Positions 33,377 to 41,988 of a stretch of DNA of 64,000 nt are shown here, one piece after another. Within the stretch, counting starts at the first letter, position 1; every line of letters starts with the position of its first letter. The notes under the pieces were generated by a model. The model saw nothing but the letters and a program-made list of their open reading frames with translations, did no database searches and was not told where the DNA came from. Both the position numbers and the translations under genes were made by a program. The stretch lies in assembly GCF_041902845.1 (NCBI RefSeq), contig NZ_CP159486.1, forward strand, positions 62,001 to 126,000, in the 5' to 3' direction. Source of the DNA: Limibacterium fermenti. GTDB lineage: Bacteria > Bacteroidota > Bacteroidia > Bacteroidales > Dysgonomonadaceae.

Positions 33377-34564
33377 ATGAAAATGAAATCTTTATTCAAA
33401 CACGCCTTTTGCCTCGCGGCGACAGGTTTTCTTATGACCGCCTTCTCATCATGCGGTAACGATAACGAACCGGAGACGCCTCAGCCGGTCGATTTACAGA
33501 GCGTAACCACCGCCCAGGCTTCCTATTCGCTCTCCGAAGCGGGTACGGTGACCATCGACTTTACCGCCAAGCCTGTCGATGCCGATGTCTCGAAAGTTTT
33601 GTTGAAGCAATCTCCCATGGAAAGCGACCCTGAATTGCTTACCGTAACTTCCCTGAAAGCCGGTGCATCAAAAGGTGCCTGGCGCCTCGAGGCCAAGGCG
33701 TCCGATTTCTCCCGGATAGTCGCCTCCCAAACCGTACACCTGATGGCTTATTCCAAAAGCGGCGCGACGCACGTAACTGCAAGCGCAACCTTGGCTGACC
33801 CGTATTCCATCATCGACCGTTACAAGCTGGAGCATCCTTTTTCGGCCGGTTACCGCGATGCGGTGGAAAAGGACCGGTGGATTTCGCTGCCGGTGTTCGT
33901 CACGGCTACCGGCGAAGCCGATCCGGCCGATATCACCGATATGGAAGTGCAACTTCATCCGTCGAATTCTTCGGTGAAGGCTGAAGATTTCATTGTGAAG
34001 GAAATGGAAGACGCATCCGGATTTACCGTGCAACTGAATCCTACGGCGGAAAGCAAACTGGCCGCAGAGGAACGGATCATGACCGGGCTTATCGTAACGG
34101 TAACCGATAAAAACGGACGTACGGCCATGCTGGGCGATGTGGGTTTTGTACTGTCCCCGCCTGTTGTGACCGTCGCCGCATCGGCGGAGTTGACTTTTTC
34201 GCTGGCCGACCTTCGCAATCCGACCTTTAAAAAGGATTTCGAGGTGGACTATACGGAAAAGCTGAAGCATTTGGGCTTGACGGAAAAACAATCCGAGACG
34301 TTCGATTTCGGCGGAGTGACCTGGCAGGTAAACGGATTGTACGACGCCAACGGACAACTCATTAATGACGACCCCGATTTTCTTATTTTTTCTTCGCTGA
34401 CCTATAAGGGGGACATCATGGTAGCGGGTGACCCTGTGTTGCAACTCGAGCCGGGAACGTACTATTATGTGTCGCATTACAGTGCGGACTGGAAACATGG
34501 CGGGAAGGCGTATCCCCGCATTCGGGGACTTCTGCGGCTGACGGTAACACTGACGGAAAAATGA
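33377..34564 (+). CDS. hypothetical lipoprotein, beta-rich
   Basis: This 395-residue lipoprotein has a signal peptide ending at lipobox FSSC (Cys26) with the acidic tether GNDNEPETPQP, which suggests surface display. The body is rich in beta-strand-like alternation and looks like two or three Ig-like domains (about 40-120, 140-265, 270-395), the last ending in RLTVTLTEK. No catalytic motif is visible and I do not recognise the family. Its stop overlaps the next gene's ATG (ATGA at 34561-34564), so it is translationally coupled to the transglutaminase-like lipoprotein. Confidence 0.75.
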   Translation: MKMKSLFKHAFCLAATGFLMTAFSSCGNDNEPETPQPVDLQSVTTAQASYSLSEAGTVTIDFTAKPVDADVSKVLLKQSPMESDPELLTVTSLKAGASKGAWRLEAKASDFSRIVASQTVHLMAYSKSGATHVTASATLADPYSIIDRYKLEHPFSAGYRDAVEKDRWISLPVFVTATGEADPADITDMEVQLHPSNSSVKAEDFIVKEMEDASGFTVQLNPTAESKLAAEERIMTGLIVTVTDKNGRTAMLGDVGFVLSPPVVTVAASAELTFSLADLRNPTFKKDFEVDYTEKLKHLGLTEKQSETFDFGGVTWQVNGLYDANGQLINDDPDFLIFSSLTYKGDIMVAGDPVLQLEPGTYYYVSHYSADWKHGGKAYPRIRGLLRLTVTLTEK

Positions 34565-35907
34565 ATAAAAAACGAACCGACAAAATCATCTTGGCCGCCC
34601 TTGCCGGTTGCTTATTGATGCCGGCCGCCTCGTGCACGAAGGAGAATACCTATATCACTCCCGTTTCGGAGGATTATTCTTCCGAAGACTGGATTGAGGA
34701 AGTAAGCAGCCGGAACTATTTCTACGCCGTTACTCCCTTCACCGGCGACCTTTGCCCTTCCTTTATCCTGCAAGCCGATGGATTGAAGAAATTGTATGCG
34801 GACAGCCGCTTTGTGCAGGACTTTACGACGGCTGACTTGTTGATGAAAATACGAAATCCCGGAGCCGGCGTAAAAATGACCGTCAGCATGCAGCCCGGCG
34901 AAATCAACGGAGCCTACAATTACACGGCGGCTGTGCCCGAAGAACTGAAGGATTCGGCATTTATATATGTTTACCTGCCTGTGAACTGGAACTATCGGGC
35001 GTTGAGCCAATGGCAGGCCAGCCGGCTGGTCAACTTGTTGTGGAACATAAGTTTCGACGGTCAACCGGTGGAGACTTACCAACAGGCGTTTATCTGCCGG
35101 ACGGTACACGATGTGGCGTTCGATTGCAGCTTGAACGAGTTGGAAGACGAGGCGTTTTTCCAACTCATACAAGCCTATATGAAGGATATGGGCAGCTTCC
35201 CCGCATGGTTTACCGAGAAGAATGAATTTTCTTATACCGCCAATGCGCTCGCCGCCGGATATATCGACGAGCATTCGCCGTTGGTGGACCGCCTAAAACA
35301 GGAAGTCATCGCCGACGGATATGTAAGCAACCTCATCAGCATCGCTTCAAAAACCGATGAGCCTTATATCGAGTCGATTAAAGCATTCTCTTACCTGATG
35401 CAAAAATACGGTCTCCGGTACACGATACACTTCAGTCACGATCTGCAGTATATCCGTACGATTGACGATGTGTTCGCTTGCCGGCAGGGCTATTGTGCGG
35501 AGTTGTCGTGCGCTTTCGCTTCATGGTGCCTCAATCAGGCGATTCGCGTCAAACTGTTTTTTATCCCCGGGCATGTTTATCCTTTCATCGAACTGCCTTC
35601 GGGCGCCCTTTATCCGTGGGACCCTACCCAGATGTGCCATACCGAGGAATATCCGGACTTTACACAATCGCGGGATGAGCTTTTTGCGGAAACAGACCGA
35701 AACTTCGAGCAAGTGGAAAAGGTATCGATGGAAAGATTTCAATCCCATTATGCCGCCCTGCAAGCCGGAGAACCGGGATATAGCGTGCTGGATGTAGCGG
35801 CCGTCCGCAAATACCTGCCCTCGTTCAACATCCACGAAGGCTATCGGAATTCGCAGACCCGAGCAGCGCAAGACCGTCCTATACGGTTTGTTGCCGCCCC
35901 GAAATAA
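34561..35907 (+). CDS. transglutaminase-like lipoprotein
   Basis: This 448-residue lipoprotein has a lipobox AASC (Cys25). The C-terminal half carries a transglutaminase-like papain-fold core: Cys312 in CRQGYCAELSCAFASWC, His338 in PGHVYPFIEL, and Asp354 in YPWDPTQM. This is a complete, correctly ordered Cys-His-Asp triad. Such domains can act as amidases, peptidases or crosslinking enzymes, and the substrate is unknown. The N-terminal half (about 30-280) is all-new to me and may bind a partner. It sits between two other predicted surface lipoproteins and is coupled to the upstream one by a 4-bp overlap. It could process or activate the pore-like protein encoded next. Confidence 0.8.
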   Translation: MNKKRTDKIILAALAGCLLMPAASCTKENTYITPVSEDYSSEDWIEEVSSRNYFYAVTPFTGDLCPSFILQADGLKKLYADSRFVQDFTTADLLMKIRNPGAGVKMTVSMQPGEINGAYNYTAAVPEELKDSAFIYVYLPVNWNYRALSQWQASRLVNLLWNISFDGQPVETYQQAFICRTVHDVAFDCSLNELEDEAFFQLIQAYMKDMGSFPAWFTEKNEFSYTANALAAGYIDEHSPLVDRLKQEVIADGYVSNLISIASKTDEPYIESIKAFSYLMQKYGLRYTIHFSHDLQYIRTIDDVFACRQGYCAELSCAFASWCLNQAIRVKLFFIPGHVYPFIELPSGALYPWDPTQMCHTEEYPDFTQSRDELFAETDRNFEQVEKVSMERFQSHYAALQAGEPGYSVLDVAAVRKYLPSFNIHEGYRNSQTRAAQDRPIRFVAAPK

Positions 35908-35954
35908 TAATTTCAAAATAGTTTGATCCGGATTTCAAGTTAAAGGTTGATTAA

Positions 35955-37916
35955 ATGAAAACAATTGCTTTTTTCGCTATCCGCTTATTAATGGCGGTTT
36001 TATTACTGGAAACAGTTTCCCTGCTCACATCGTGCCGCCATCATGAAGAAGAGATTCAGGAAATAGAAGACCCCGACACCGAGCCCCTGAACACGACGGT
36101 ATGGCCTACGGATGATGAAGTGAAAACCACCGTGGGCAAACCGATAGCGGTAATAGGAGACCATTTTGATGAAGTAACCGCTTTGCTGCTGAAGCGCAGC
36201 ACCGGCAAGCGCTATAACCTTTCCGCCGGCGCCACATCCGTCCCCGCCGACGTGCAAGTGGTGTATATCGATACCGAATCGTTGGAAAAAATGGACCGCC
36301 CCTTGGTCATGGCTATTAAGGAGGTCTTCCAAAACGGAGCCGTGATTTATCTCCACAAACCCAACGCGGTGGGAGCTTTGTTCTTCTGGATCGCCCTGTT
36401 CGACGATATCGACAAAGCCTTTAAAGAAACGGTTGAGTCCCGAAGTGTTTCCGCAGCGAACGGCGCCTCTTTGTATCCCTACGACTTCTTCGCCATGCGC
36501 CGCAATCAGAGTTTTCTTGTGGCAACCGACATTTACGCTTCCGGCGTTTCTTATGAAGTCGAGCAGTTCAATCCCGAAACAAACGAAACGGAAACCGTTA
36601 CGGTAACTCCCGGCGAACCGAGCGCTTACGAGTACGGGCTCTTTGCCGAAGATGCCGCCGAGTGGTTGAACGAGGACGAGGACATTACCCGCGCTTTGGG
36701 AGAAACCGCCTTGAAATCGACCCGGGCCGGCGATGAGCCGTTGAATCAGTTGGACCAGATACCAAGTCACAAAATACTGGTGCCGTGTATCGCCACATAT
36801 ACGAAAGATGACAACCGCTATATTAATGCGATTGTCCGTCTCTGGACATTCTCCCTCTATTCGTTCGATTGCGACGAAGACTACTACCATGTGGTGATGG
36901 AACAAGAATTTGACGCCTCAAAAATATACCGGGGAAAGTATTATGAGAAAAAAAGCTGGGGATATAAATTTAAAATAGCCGGATATACTTATAGAGGCCC
37001 GGACGTGTTTGTGCGATGGAGCGAAACGGCGTACCCGCTAAAAGACCTGTTGAACCCGCAACCCCGCAACGAAGGGATAACCACCACAAAGGAAACGGTA
37101 TCGGGCTGGACTACCGGCGCAAATGTAGGATGTAACAACGGATTGGTCGTCGGACTATCGGGAAGCTACAACTTTCAGGAAACCGTACAACAGCAAAAAA
37201 AGGAAATAAGGATAAGCATGGGTATAAACCAAAACTGCGACATAAGATATACCTCCTCATCCGACAACGAATATATCGACCGTTTGAAGCAATATCAGGA
37301 TTGGATGAAATGGGACTATGATATGGACGGTATTTACTTTAAGGGAAAAAGCGGTAACGGCGAGGGCGTATATCCCCGGGGAGGCTCGCCTATGGTCAGC
37401 CTGTGCTATACCCGCCAGTCGTGGAATTGGATTGTCGGCGACACCCGTAAGCGGGGTAATGAACCCTTCAGGTTCATGGCTAAAATTAATTTCATCGCCC
37501 AGAGTGCCGCCAGCGAAGGGGATCTTATAACCAGGAATTCCGTCAAAATCGTGCAGACCAACACAAACAAAACAGACCCTCTTTCCATAGAACTTCCTGT
37601 GCCCAACCGTTTCCGTAAATCCTACACGGCCACCTGCACCGATATTGCCGATCTGGTGGAATGGGGACTTGTTTATAACGAATTGCAACACAGCAGCACC
37701 CGTTTCAAGGATGTAACGTCCGTAACCCGTTGCGCCCCTACCGAGCAGTTGCTCGACAACGAACTCGTAAAGGAATGGAATGCTGCTGTACAGGAACTCC
37801 TCAACAAGGACCTGAAAATATCCGGGCTGCAACACACCTATATCGTACAACTGAAAGATCAGAACGGAAAAGCGATGGGACGCCAACTGACCGTTTCGGC
37901 TCAAGGATTGAAATAA
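35955..37916 (+). CDS. leukocidin-like candidate beta-pore-forming lipoprotein
   Basis: This 653-residue lipoprotein has a lipobox LTSC (Cys27) and an acidic linker. The N-terminal part (about 55-270) is unfamiliar. The central part contains NNGLVVGLSGSYNFQETVQ (about residues 394-412). It aligns by eye with the glycine-rich prestem of staphylococcal leukocidin F, NGLSGGLNGNTAFSETINY, sharing NGL..GL.G...F.ET. The flanking regions also fit: TTTKETVSGW before it, and a later FMAKINFIAQ resembling the leukocidin QNFIAQ segment. I infer a beta-pore-forming toxin fold anchored as a lipoprotein. It may be an anti-competitor effector or a non-lytic homologue. The function is unproven, and the fold call rests on one motif region. 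Confidence 0.6.
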   Translation: MKTIAFFAIRLLMAVLLLETVSLLTSCRHHEEEIQEIEDPDTEPLNTTVWPTDDEVKTTVGKPIAVIGDHFDEVTALLLKRSTGKRYNLSAGATSVPADVQVVYIDTESLEKMDRPLVMAIKEVFQNGAVIYLHKPNAVGALFFWIALFDDIDKAFKETVESRSVSAANGASLYPYDFFAMRRNQSFLVATDIYASGVSYEVEQFNPETNETETVTVTPGEPSAYEYGLFAEDAAEWLNEDEDITRALGETALKSTRAGDEPLNQLDQIPSHKILVPCIATYTKDDNRYINAIVRLWTFSLYSFDCDEDYYHVVMEQEFDASKIYRGKYYEKKSWGYKFKIAGYTYRGPDVFVRWSETAYPLKDLLNPQPRNEGITTTKETVSGWTTGANVGCNNGLVVGLSGSYNFQETVQQQKKEIRISMGINQNCDIRYTSSSDNEYIDRLKQYQDWMKWDYDMDGIYFKGKSGNGEGVYPRGGSPMVSLCYTRQSWNWIVGDTRKRGNEPFRFMAKINFIAQSAASEGDLITRNSVKIVQTNTNKTDPLSIELPVPNRFRKSYTATCTDIADLVEWGLVYNELQHSSTRFKDVTSVTRCAPTEQLLDNELVKEWNAAVQELLNKDLKISGLQHTYIVQLKDQNGKAMGRQLTVSAQGLK

Positions 37917-38152
37917 TAATATCGTCATGGAATGGAAACGAAGTGGAGATAATGGACACCAACGGGAAGAATGAAAAATAAATCCGGCTGGAATTCCATC
38001 AATGGTAAGTTTAACAAAAGTAAATAACTTGTCTTCTACGTTTAACTTTTTCTAAAATAGCGGTTTTTCAGGTTCAAAAGTTGTTTTTGAAAAATAACGT
38101 ATTCCCTCTTTTCGTACTTTTATACCGTTATAACCTTTTAAACAAAAAGAAT

Positions 38153-38404
38153 ATGAGTATAAAAAGAATTTATCGGGGTAGAGACGTCGAAATGCTCACT
38201 GTCTGCGATATCATGATCGACAATGCCATTGCCGACCAGGTTTTTCTATCTTCCAAGCGCAAAACATGGACCATAGAGTTTTTTACAGGTATCAAAACAG
38301 GCATCTCAAGCGCCTTTCGACTTATAAATGATAATAAAAGCCATTTACCCCAAAACATTCCATCTCTTCGTCTTTCTCCATTCCTGCCTCTTATTCGGCA
38401 ATAG
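38153..38404 (+). pseudogene. truncated remnant of a Bacteroidales hypothetical gene
   Basis: From the ATG at 38153 the first ~58 residues (MSIKRIYRGRDVEMLTVC, then IADQVFLSSKRKTWTIEFF) look like the start of a recurrent ~200-residue Bacteroidales protein family of unknown function. That family has a strongly conserved KR.TW..FF motif. After about codon 60 the frame loses that character and ends at 38404, overlapping the 3' end of the convergent CPBP gene. I read it as a 3'-truncated remnant. The family identification is from memory. Confidence 0.5.
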
Positions 38405-39353
38405 CTTCCGGAATCGGGGGCGGGGTAACTTCAACCTTTTTGTTCATAATACGGAAATCCCATTTATAACGCCGTTTGAAAAACAGCACGGTAATGATGG
38501 CGGCTATTATCAACCAGAAGGTATCGGTTTCGGGATGTACATCGATGGTCTTGAAAACCGCATCGGTTTGCAACACCGACGATTCGTATGTGAGGAATAA
38601 AGCGGAGAAGGCGTTATTCGCGAAATGAATGCCGAGGGCAAGCTCGATCCCGTCGTCAAGGATGGAGATAAGTCCCAAAAGAAGCCCCATGATAATATAT
38701 TGCGGCATGCTCAGCCAAAACCCGAATTCTTTCACTTCGGGATTCGCGACATGCATCAATCCGAAGAGCAAGGCGATAATGACGAGTGTCCACCACCGGC
38801 TCTTTGTCCATGCGGCCACGCCTTGCGAAAGATACCCCCGGAAAAATATTTCTTCGAAAGAAGTCTGAAAAGGCATGACGATGACTGTAATTAGGACAAG
38901 AGGAATGAAGGCGCCGGGATTAAACTGGTATTGGTATTCTTCGGGAGACGTTAGCAAGCCGATGATGAGCATAATGGCCGAAATAACTCCCCACACAAGG
39001 ATTCCAGCCCCTATCCGGTCTTTACGGATATACGCCCGTCCGTTGATGGTTTCGTTAAGCGTCCTTTTGTGAAAAGGTTTCACGAGCCATTTAAATGCGA
39101 AAAATGTCGCTACAAAAGCAAGAAGCATTAAAAAATAGGACAGATTGTTCGAGATCCCCAACCATGAAAGATTCATCATGTTCGAAACCGAAGAAGGATC
39201 CAGTGATCCTCCCTTCATCACCCACTTTATTACCATTACCATCATCAGCGGAATAGATCCGATGGTCGAGGCGCCTAAGAAAATAATGAGCGTCATCGCC
39301 ACATATTTTCCGAATTTGTTTTGCCCGTCCAGGGCCCGTTCCAAGTGTTTCAT
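38391..39353 (-). CDS. CPBP-family intramembrane glutamic protease
   Basis: This 320-residue membrane protein has about eight hydrophobic helices. The CPBP/Abi motif EEIFFRGYL lies at about 167-175, with Glu-Glu and Arg in place. The second motif LLFGLMHVANP follows (about 195-205), and the third probably includes GIHFANN with His/Asn near 242-248. These residues form the active site of Rce1-like intramembrane proteases. Bacteroidales paralogues have unknown substrates; some serve in bacteriocin immunity or signalling. It lies downstream of the small XRE and DUF2975 genes on the same strand, 39 bp away. Confidence 0.85.
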   Translation of the reverse strand: MKHLERALDGQNKFGKYVAMTLIIFLGASTIGSIPLMMVMVIKWVMKGGSLDPSSVSNMMNLSWLGISNNLSYFLMLLAFVATFFAFKWLVKPFHKRTLNETINGRAYIRKDRIGAGILVWGVISAIMLIIGLLTSPEEYQYQFNPGAFIPLVLITVIVMPFQTSFEEIFFRGYLSQGVAAWTKSRWWTLVIIALLFGLMHVANPEVKEFGFWLSMPQYIIMGLLLGLISILDDGIELALGIHFANNAFSALFLTYESSVLQTDAVFKTIDVHPETDTFWLIIAAIITVLFFKRRYKWDFRIMNKKVEVTPPPIPEAIAE

Positions 39354-39392
39354 TTTTTATTTATTTAAAATTCATACTTCATAGCTCATACT

Positions 39393-39605
39393 TCATAATT
39401 CCCCTTCCCTCCATTCCAAAATATCTCCGGGCTGACAGTCCAGTACTTTGCAAATAGCCTCCAGTGTGCTGAACCGGATGGCTTTTGCTTTACCGGTTTT
39501 TAATATCGATAAATTTGCCGGAGTAATATCGACTCTTTCGGAAAGGTCGTTCAACGATATCTTCCGTTTCGCCATCATCACATCAAGGTTTACTATTATA
39601 GGCAT
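39393..39605 (-). CDS. small XRE-family (Cro/CI) transcriptional regulator, YozG-like
   Basis: This 70-residue protein consists of a single HTH domain: MMAKRKISLNDLSERVDIT with recognition helix region PANLSILKTGKAKAIRF, ending STLEAICKVLDCQPGDILEW. This compact type is nearly always encoded beside a DUF2975 membrane protein, as here (18 bp upstream), and the two are thought to form a regulatory pair. Its target is unknown, and it may regulate its own operon. Confidence 0.88.
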   Translation of the reverse strand: MPIIVNLDVMMAKRKISLNDLSERVDITPANLSILKTGKAKAIRFSTLEAICKVLDCQPGDILEWREGEL

Positions 39606-39623
39606 GAATCCGACTCCTTTCTT

Positions 39624-40067
39624 TTAAATGGTGAGGTCTTGATCTTGCTGCATGCCGATGCCGATCTTGAAGATAAGAGCGAAAAATATAAAAGATAATC
39701 CTACTAATAACAATAAGCTACTGGCTGCGCCCGGATTTTCTATCGTAGAGAAAAAGTGAGAGAAAAGATAAGATATGCTTCCCAATGCAAGGATGATGCT
39801 TCCAAATATCATTAATAACAATTCATTTCCTCTGGTAAAAATTTTCCCTTTTGCAGCTTGAAGAGCCAAAATGAAAAATGCGATGCAACTACAGATAATG
39901 CCCAATGCTTGTATTCCTTGAAGGAGAAAGTACCAAACAAAATCATCGGTGTCATCTTTTCCCATTTCATAACTTAATCTCAGAATCTTCCAATATTCCG
40001 ACACGCCCATTGCAGCAGTTATACCGCTGATGACATAACAAATATGTACTAATGCTTTTGGTTTCAT
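39624..40067 (-). CDS. DUF2975 membrane protein (YoaS-like)
   Basis: This 147-residue protein has four predicted transmembrane helices (about 6-24, 46-68, 85-105, 118-138) and a short cytoplasmic tail. The pairing with a small XRE regulator 18 bp downstream is the typical DUF2975 arrangement, where the membrane protein may sequester or signal to the regulator. The biochemical function is unknown. A 20-bp tandem duplication and a possible broken small gene lie just upstream. Confidence 0.8.
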   Translation of the reverse strand: MKPKALVHICYVISGITAAMGVSEYWKILRLSYEMGKDDTDDFVWYFLLQGIQALGIICSCIAFFILALQAAKGKIFTRGNELLLMIFGSIILALGSISYLFSHFFSTIENPGAASSLLLLVGLSFIFFALIFKIGIGMQQDQDLTI

Positions 40068-40069
40068 CT

Positions 40070-40224
40070 TTCTTAATCCTTAAATTGTTAATTCCTGCTC
40101 CTCTTTTAGGAGGATGGCTCGCCTCGTAGGAGGATGGCTCGCCTCGGCCGATCATTCCTCCATAAACCGCTATCGCAAGGATGGAAAGAATGGCGAATTC
40201 CGTTTTTTTATTCTTCCGTTTCAT
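40070..40224 (-). pseudogene. possible small membrane-peptide gene disrupted by a 20-bp tandem duplication
   Basis: From the ATG at 40224 the minus strand reads MKRKNKKTEFAILSILAIA, a basic start plus a hydrophobic helix. It continues through the duplicated segment and would overlap the DUF2975 start in another frame. The 20-bp duplication (40108-40147) is not a multiple of three, so the original short peptide may have been frameshifted. It could also be a chance frame. Confidence 0.25.
40108..40147. repeat. 20-bp perfect tandem duplication
   Basis: The 20-bp unit AGGAGGATGGCTCGCCTCGN occurs at 40108-40127 and 40128-40147, differing only in the last base. It is a recent tandem duplication or a two-copy minisatellite upstream of the DUF2975 gene. 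Confidence 0.85.
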
Positions 40225-40411
40225 TTACTTGTCGAGTAAAAAGTTTAACGATGCAAAGATAGAATAGTTTTTTCAAATAGCAATATATTTTTATCGAAAA
40301 ACAATAAATAAATTCCTTCCATCAATATGTAAAAGCGGATTAGTATCACGAGCGATACCTTTTGCAACATTTCTGTGGCGTCTTTTGCCTTTTCTCTTTT
40401 GTCTTTTTGCG

Positions 40412-40419
40412 TATCTTTG
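40412..40419 (+). promoter_or_regulatory. guaA -7 promoter box
   Basis: TATCTTTG matches the Bacteroidales -7 consensus TAnnTTTG and lies 24 bp before the guaA ATG. It rules out the longer upstream-extended reading frame for GuaA. Confidence 0.6.
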
Positions 40420-40443
40420 TGGTTCAAAAAAACAAATAAGAGT

Positions 40444-41964
40444 ATGCACGAAAAAATAATCATCCTCGACTTCGGATCCCAAACGACTCAACTTATCGGT
40501 CGTCGTGTCAGAGAGCTAAACACCTATTGCGAAATTATCCCTTACAATAAATTTCCTTTCGGCGATACCGATGTGAAAGGCGTTATCCTTTCCGGAAGCC
40601 CTTTCTCGGTGAACGACAAAGAAGCTTTCAAAACCGATTTGAGCCAAATCCGTAAGAAGTATCCCGTATTGGGAATCTGCTACGGAGCGCAATTCATGGC
40701 TTATTCCTCAGGCGGTGAAGTGACGCGAAGCAATACGCGCGAATACGGGCGCGCCCGTTTGCATGTGAAGGATGTTTCCGATGAATTGCTGGGAAACATT
40801 GCCGAACAATCGCAGGTATGGATGTCTCATGGCGATAGCATCTTGTCCGTTCCTGCTGATTTCAAGGCGGTTGCTTCTACCGAAGATGTTCCGATTGCTG
40901 CATATAAGGTGGCTGGCGAAAAAACATGGGGGGTGCAGTTTCATCCCGAAGTATTCCACACACAGGAAGGTACCCGGATATTGGATAATTTCCTCTCTAT
41001 CTGCGGATGCAAAAAAGATTGGACGCCGGCTTCTTTCATCGAAACAACCGTGCAACAATTGAAAGAACAACTTGGCGATGATAAGGTGATCCTTGCGCTT
41101 TCCGGCGGAGTGGATTCATCCGTAACGGCCGTCCTGCTGAACAGGGCCATCGGAAAGAACCTGACCTGCATCTTTGTAGATCATGGTTTGTTGCGGAAAA
41201 ACGAATTCGAGACAGTCCTTCAGAACTACGAACATCTGGGACTTAACGTGATCGGAATCGATGCCAAAGACCGGTTTTACAAAGAATTATCGGGTGTGAC
41301 CGATCCCGAAAGAAAACGGAAAATCATCGGCAAAAACTTCATCGATGTATTCGACGAGGAAGCGCATAAACTAACACACATCAAATGGTTGGCACAAGGA
41401 ACCATTTATCCCGACATCATCGAATCGCTTTCCATAACCGGGACCACCATTAAAAGCCATCATAATGTAGGGGGGCTGCCCGAAAAGATGAATCTGAAAC
41501 TGTGCGAGCCGCTACGCTTGCTGTTCAAAGACGAAGTGCGCAAAATAGGATTGGAATTGGGTATGAAACCCGACCTGATCTTCCGTCATCCTTTCCCGGG
41601 CCCCGGATTGGGTATCCGTATCCTTGGCGACATCACTCCCGAAAAGGTACGCATTGCACAAGAAGCCGATCATATTTTCATCTCGCATTTACGGACAGTC
41701 GGTTTGTATGACAAAGTTTGGCAGGCGGGAGCCATCTTGCTGCCCGTGCAGTCGGTCGGCGTAATGGGCGACGAGCGTACGTACGAAAATACCGTTGCCT
41801 TGCGCGCCGTCACTTCTACCGATGCCATGACGGCCGATTGGGCTCATTTGCCGTATGAATTCCTGGCGAAAGTATCGAATGAGATCATCAATAAAGTAAA
41901 AGGGGTGAATAGGGTGGTATACGACATTTCTTCCAAACCGCCTGCTACCATCGAATGGGAATAA
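40444..41964 (+). CDS. guaA: GMP synthase (glutamine-hydrolysing)
   Basis: This 506-residue enzyme converts XMP, glutamine and ATP to GMP, the last step of guanine nucleotide synthesis. The N-terminal class I glutamine amidotransferase domain has Cys79 in GICYGAQFM and the His-Glu pair in GVQFHPEV. The ATP-pyrophosphatase domain has the P-loop LALSGGVDSSV (about 218-228). The C-terminal dimerisation domain holds HPFPGPGLGIRI and ends VVYDISSKPPATIEWE, the canonical terminus. The frame is open 23 codons further upstream, but the ATG at 40444 matches the family start (MHEKIIILDFGSQ) and follows the promoter. A thioredoxin-like lipoprotein gene follows 24 bp later. Confidence 0.97.
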   Translation: MHEKIIILDFGSQTTQLIGRRVRELNTYCEIIPYNKFPFGDTDVKGVILSGSPFSVNDKEAFKTDLSQIRKKYPVLGICYGAQFMAYSSGGEVTRSNTREYGRARLHVKDVSDELLGNIAEQSQVWMSHGDSILSVPADFKAVASTEDVPIAAYKVAGEKTWGVQFHPEVFHTQEGTRILDNFLSICGCKKDWTPASFIETTVQQLKEQLGDDKVILALSGGVDSSVTAVLLNRAIGKNLTCIFVDHGLLRKNEFETVLQNYEHLGLNVIGIDAKDRFYKELSGVTDPERKRKIIGKNFIDVFDEEAHKLTHIKWLAQGTIYPDIIESLSITGTTIKSHHNVGGLPEKMNLKLCEPLRLLFKDEVRKIGLELGMKPDLIFRHPFPGPGLGIRILGDITPEKVRIAQEADHIFISHLRTVGLYDKVWQAGAILLPVQSVGVMGDERTYENTVALRAVTSTDAMTADWAHLPYEFLAKVSNEIINKVKGVNRVVYDISSKPPATIEWE

Positions 41965-41988
41965 ATTCCGATCATAATCTGACAAAAT

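Noticed and set aside
36003..36905. A 300-codon minus-strand frame
   Set aside because: It is antisense to the leukocidin-like lipoprotein, has no start context or family motif, and would disagree with the co-directional operon.
40375..40443. N-terminal extension of GuaA by 23 codons
   Set aside because: The extension covers the TATCTTTG promoter box, and the family N-terminus begins at the ATG at 40444.
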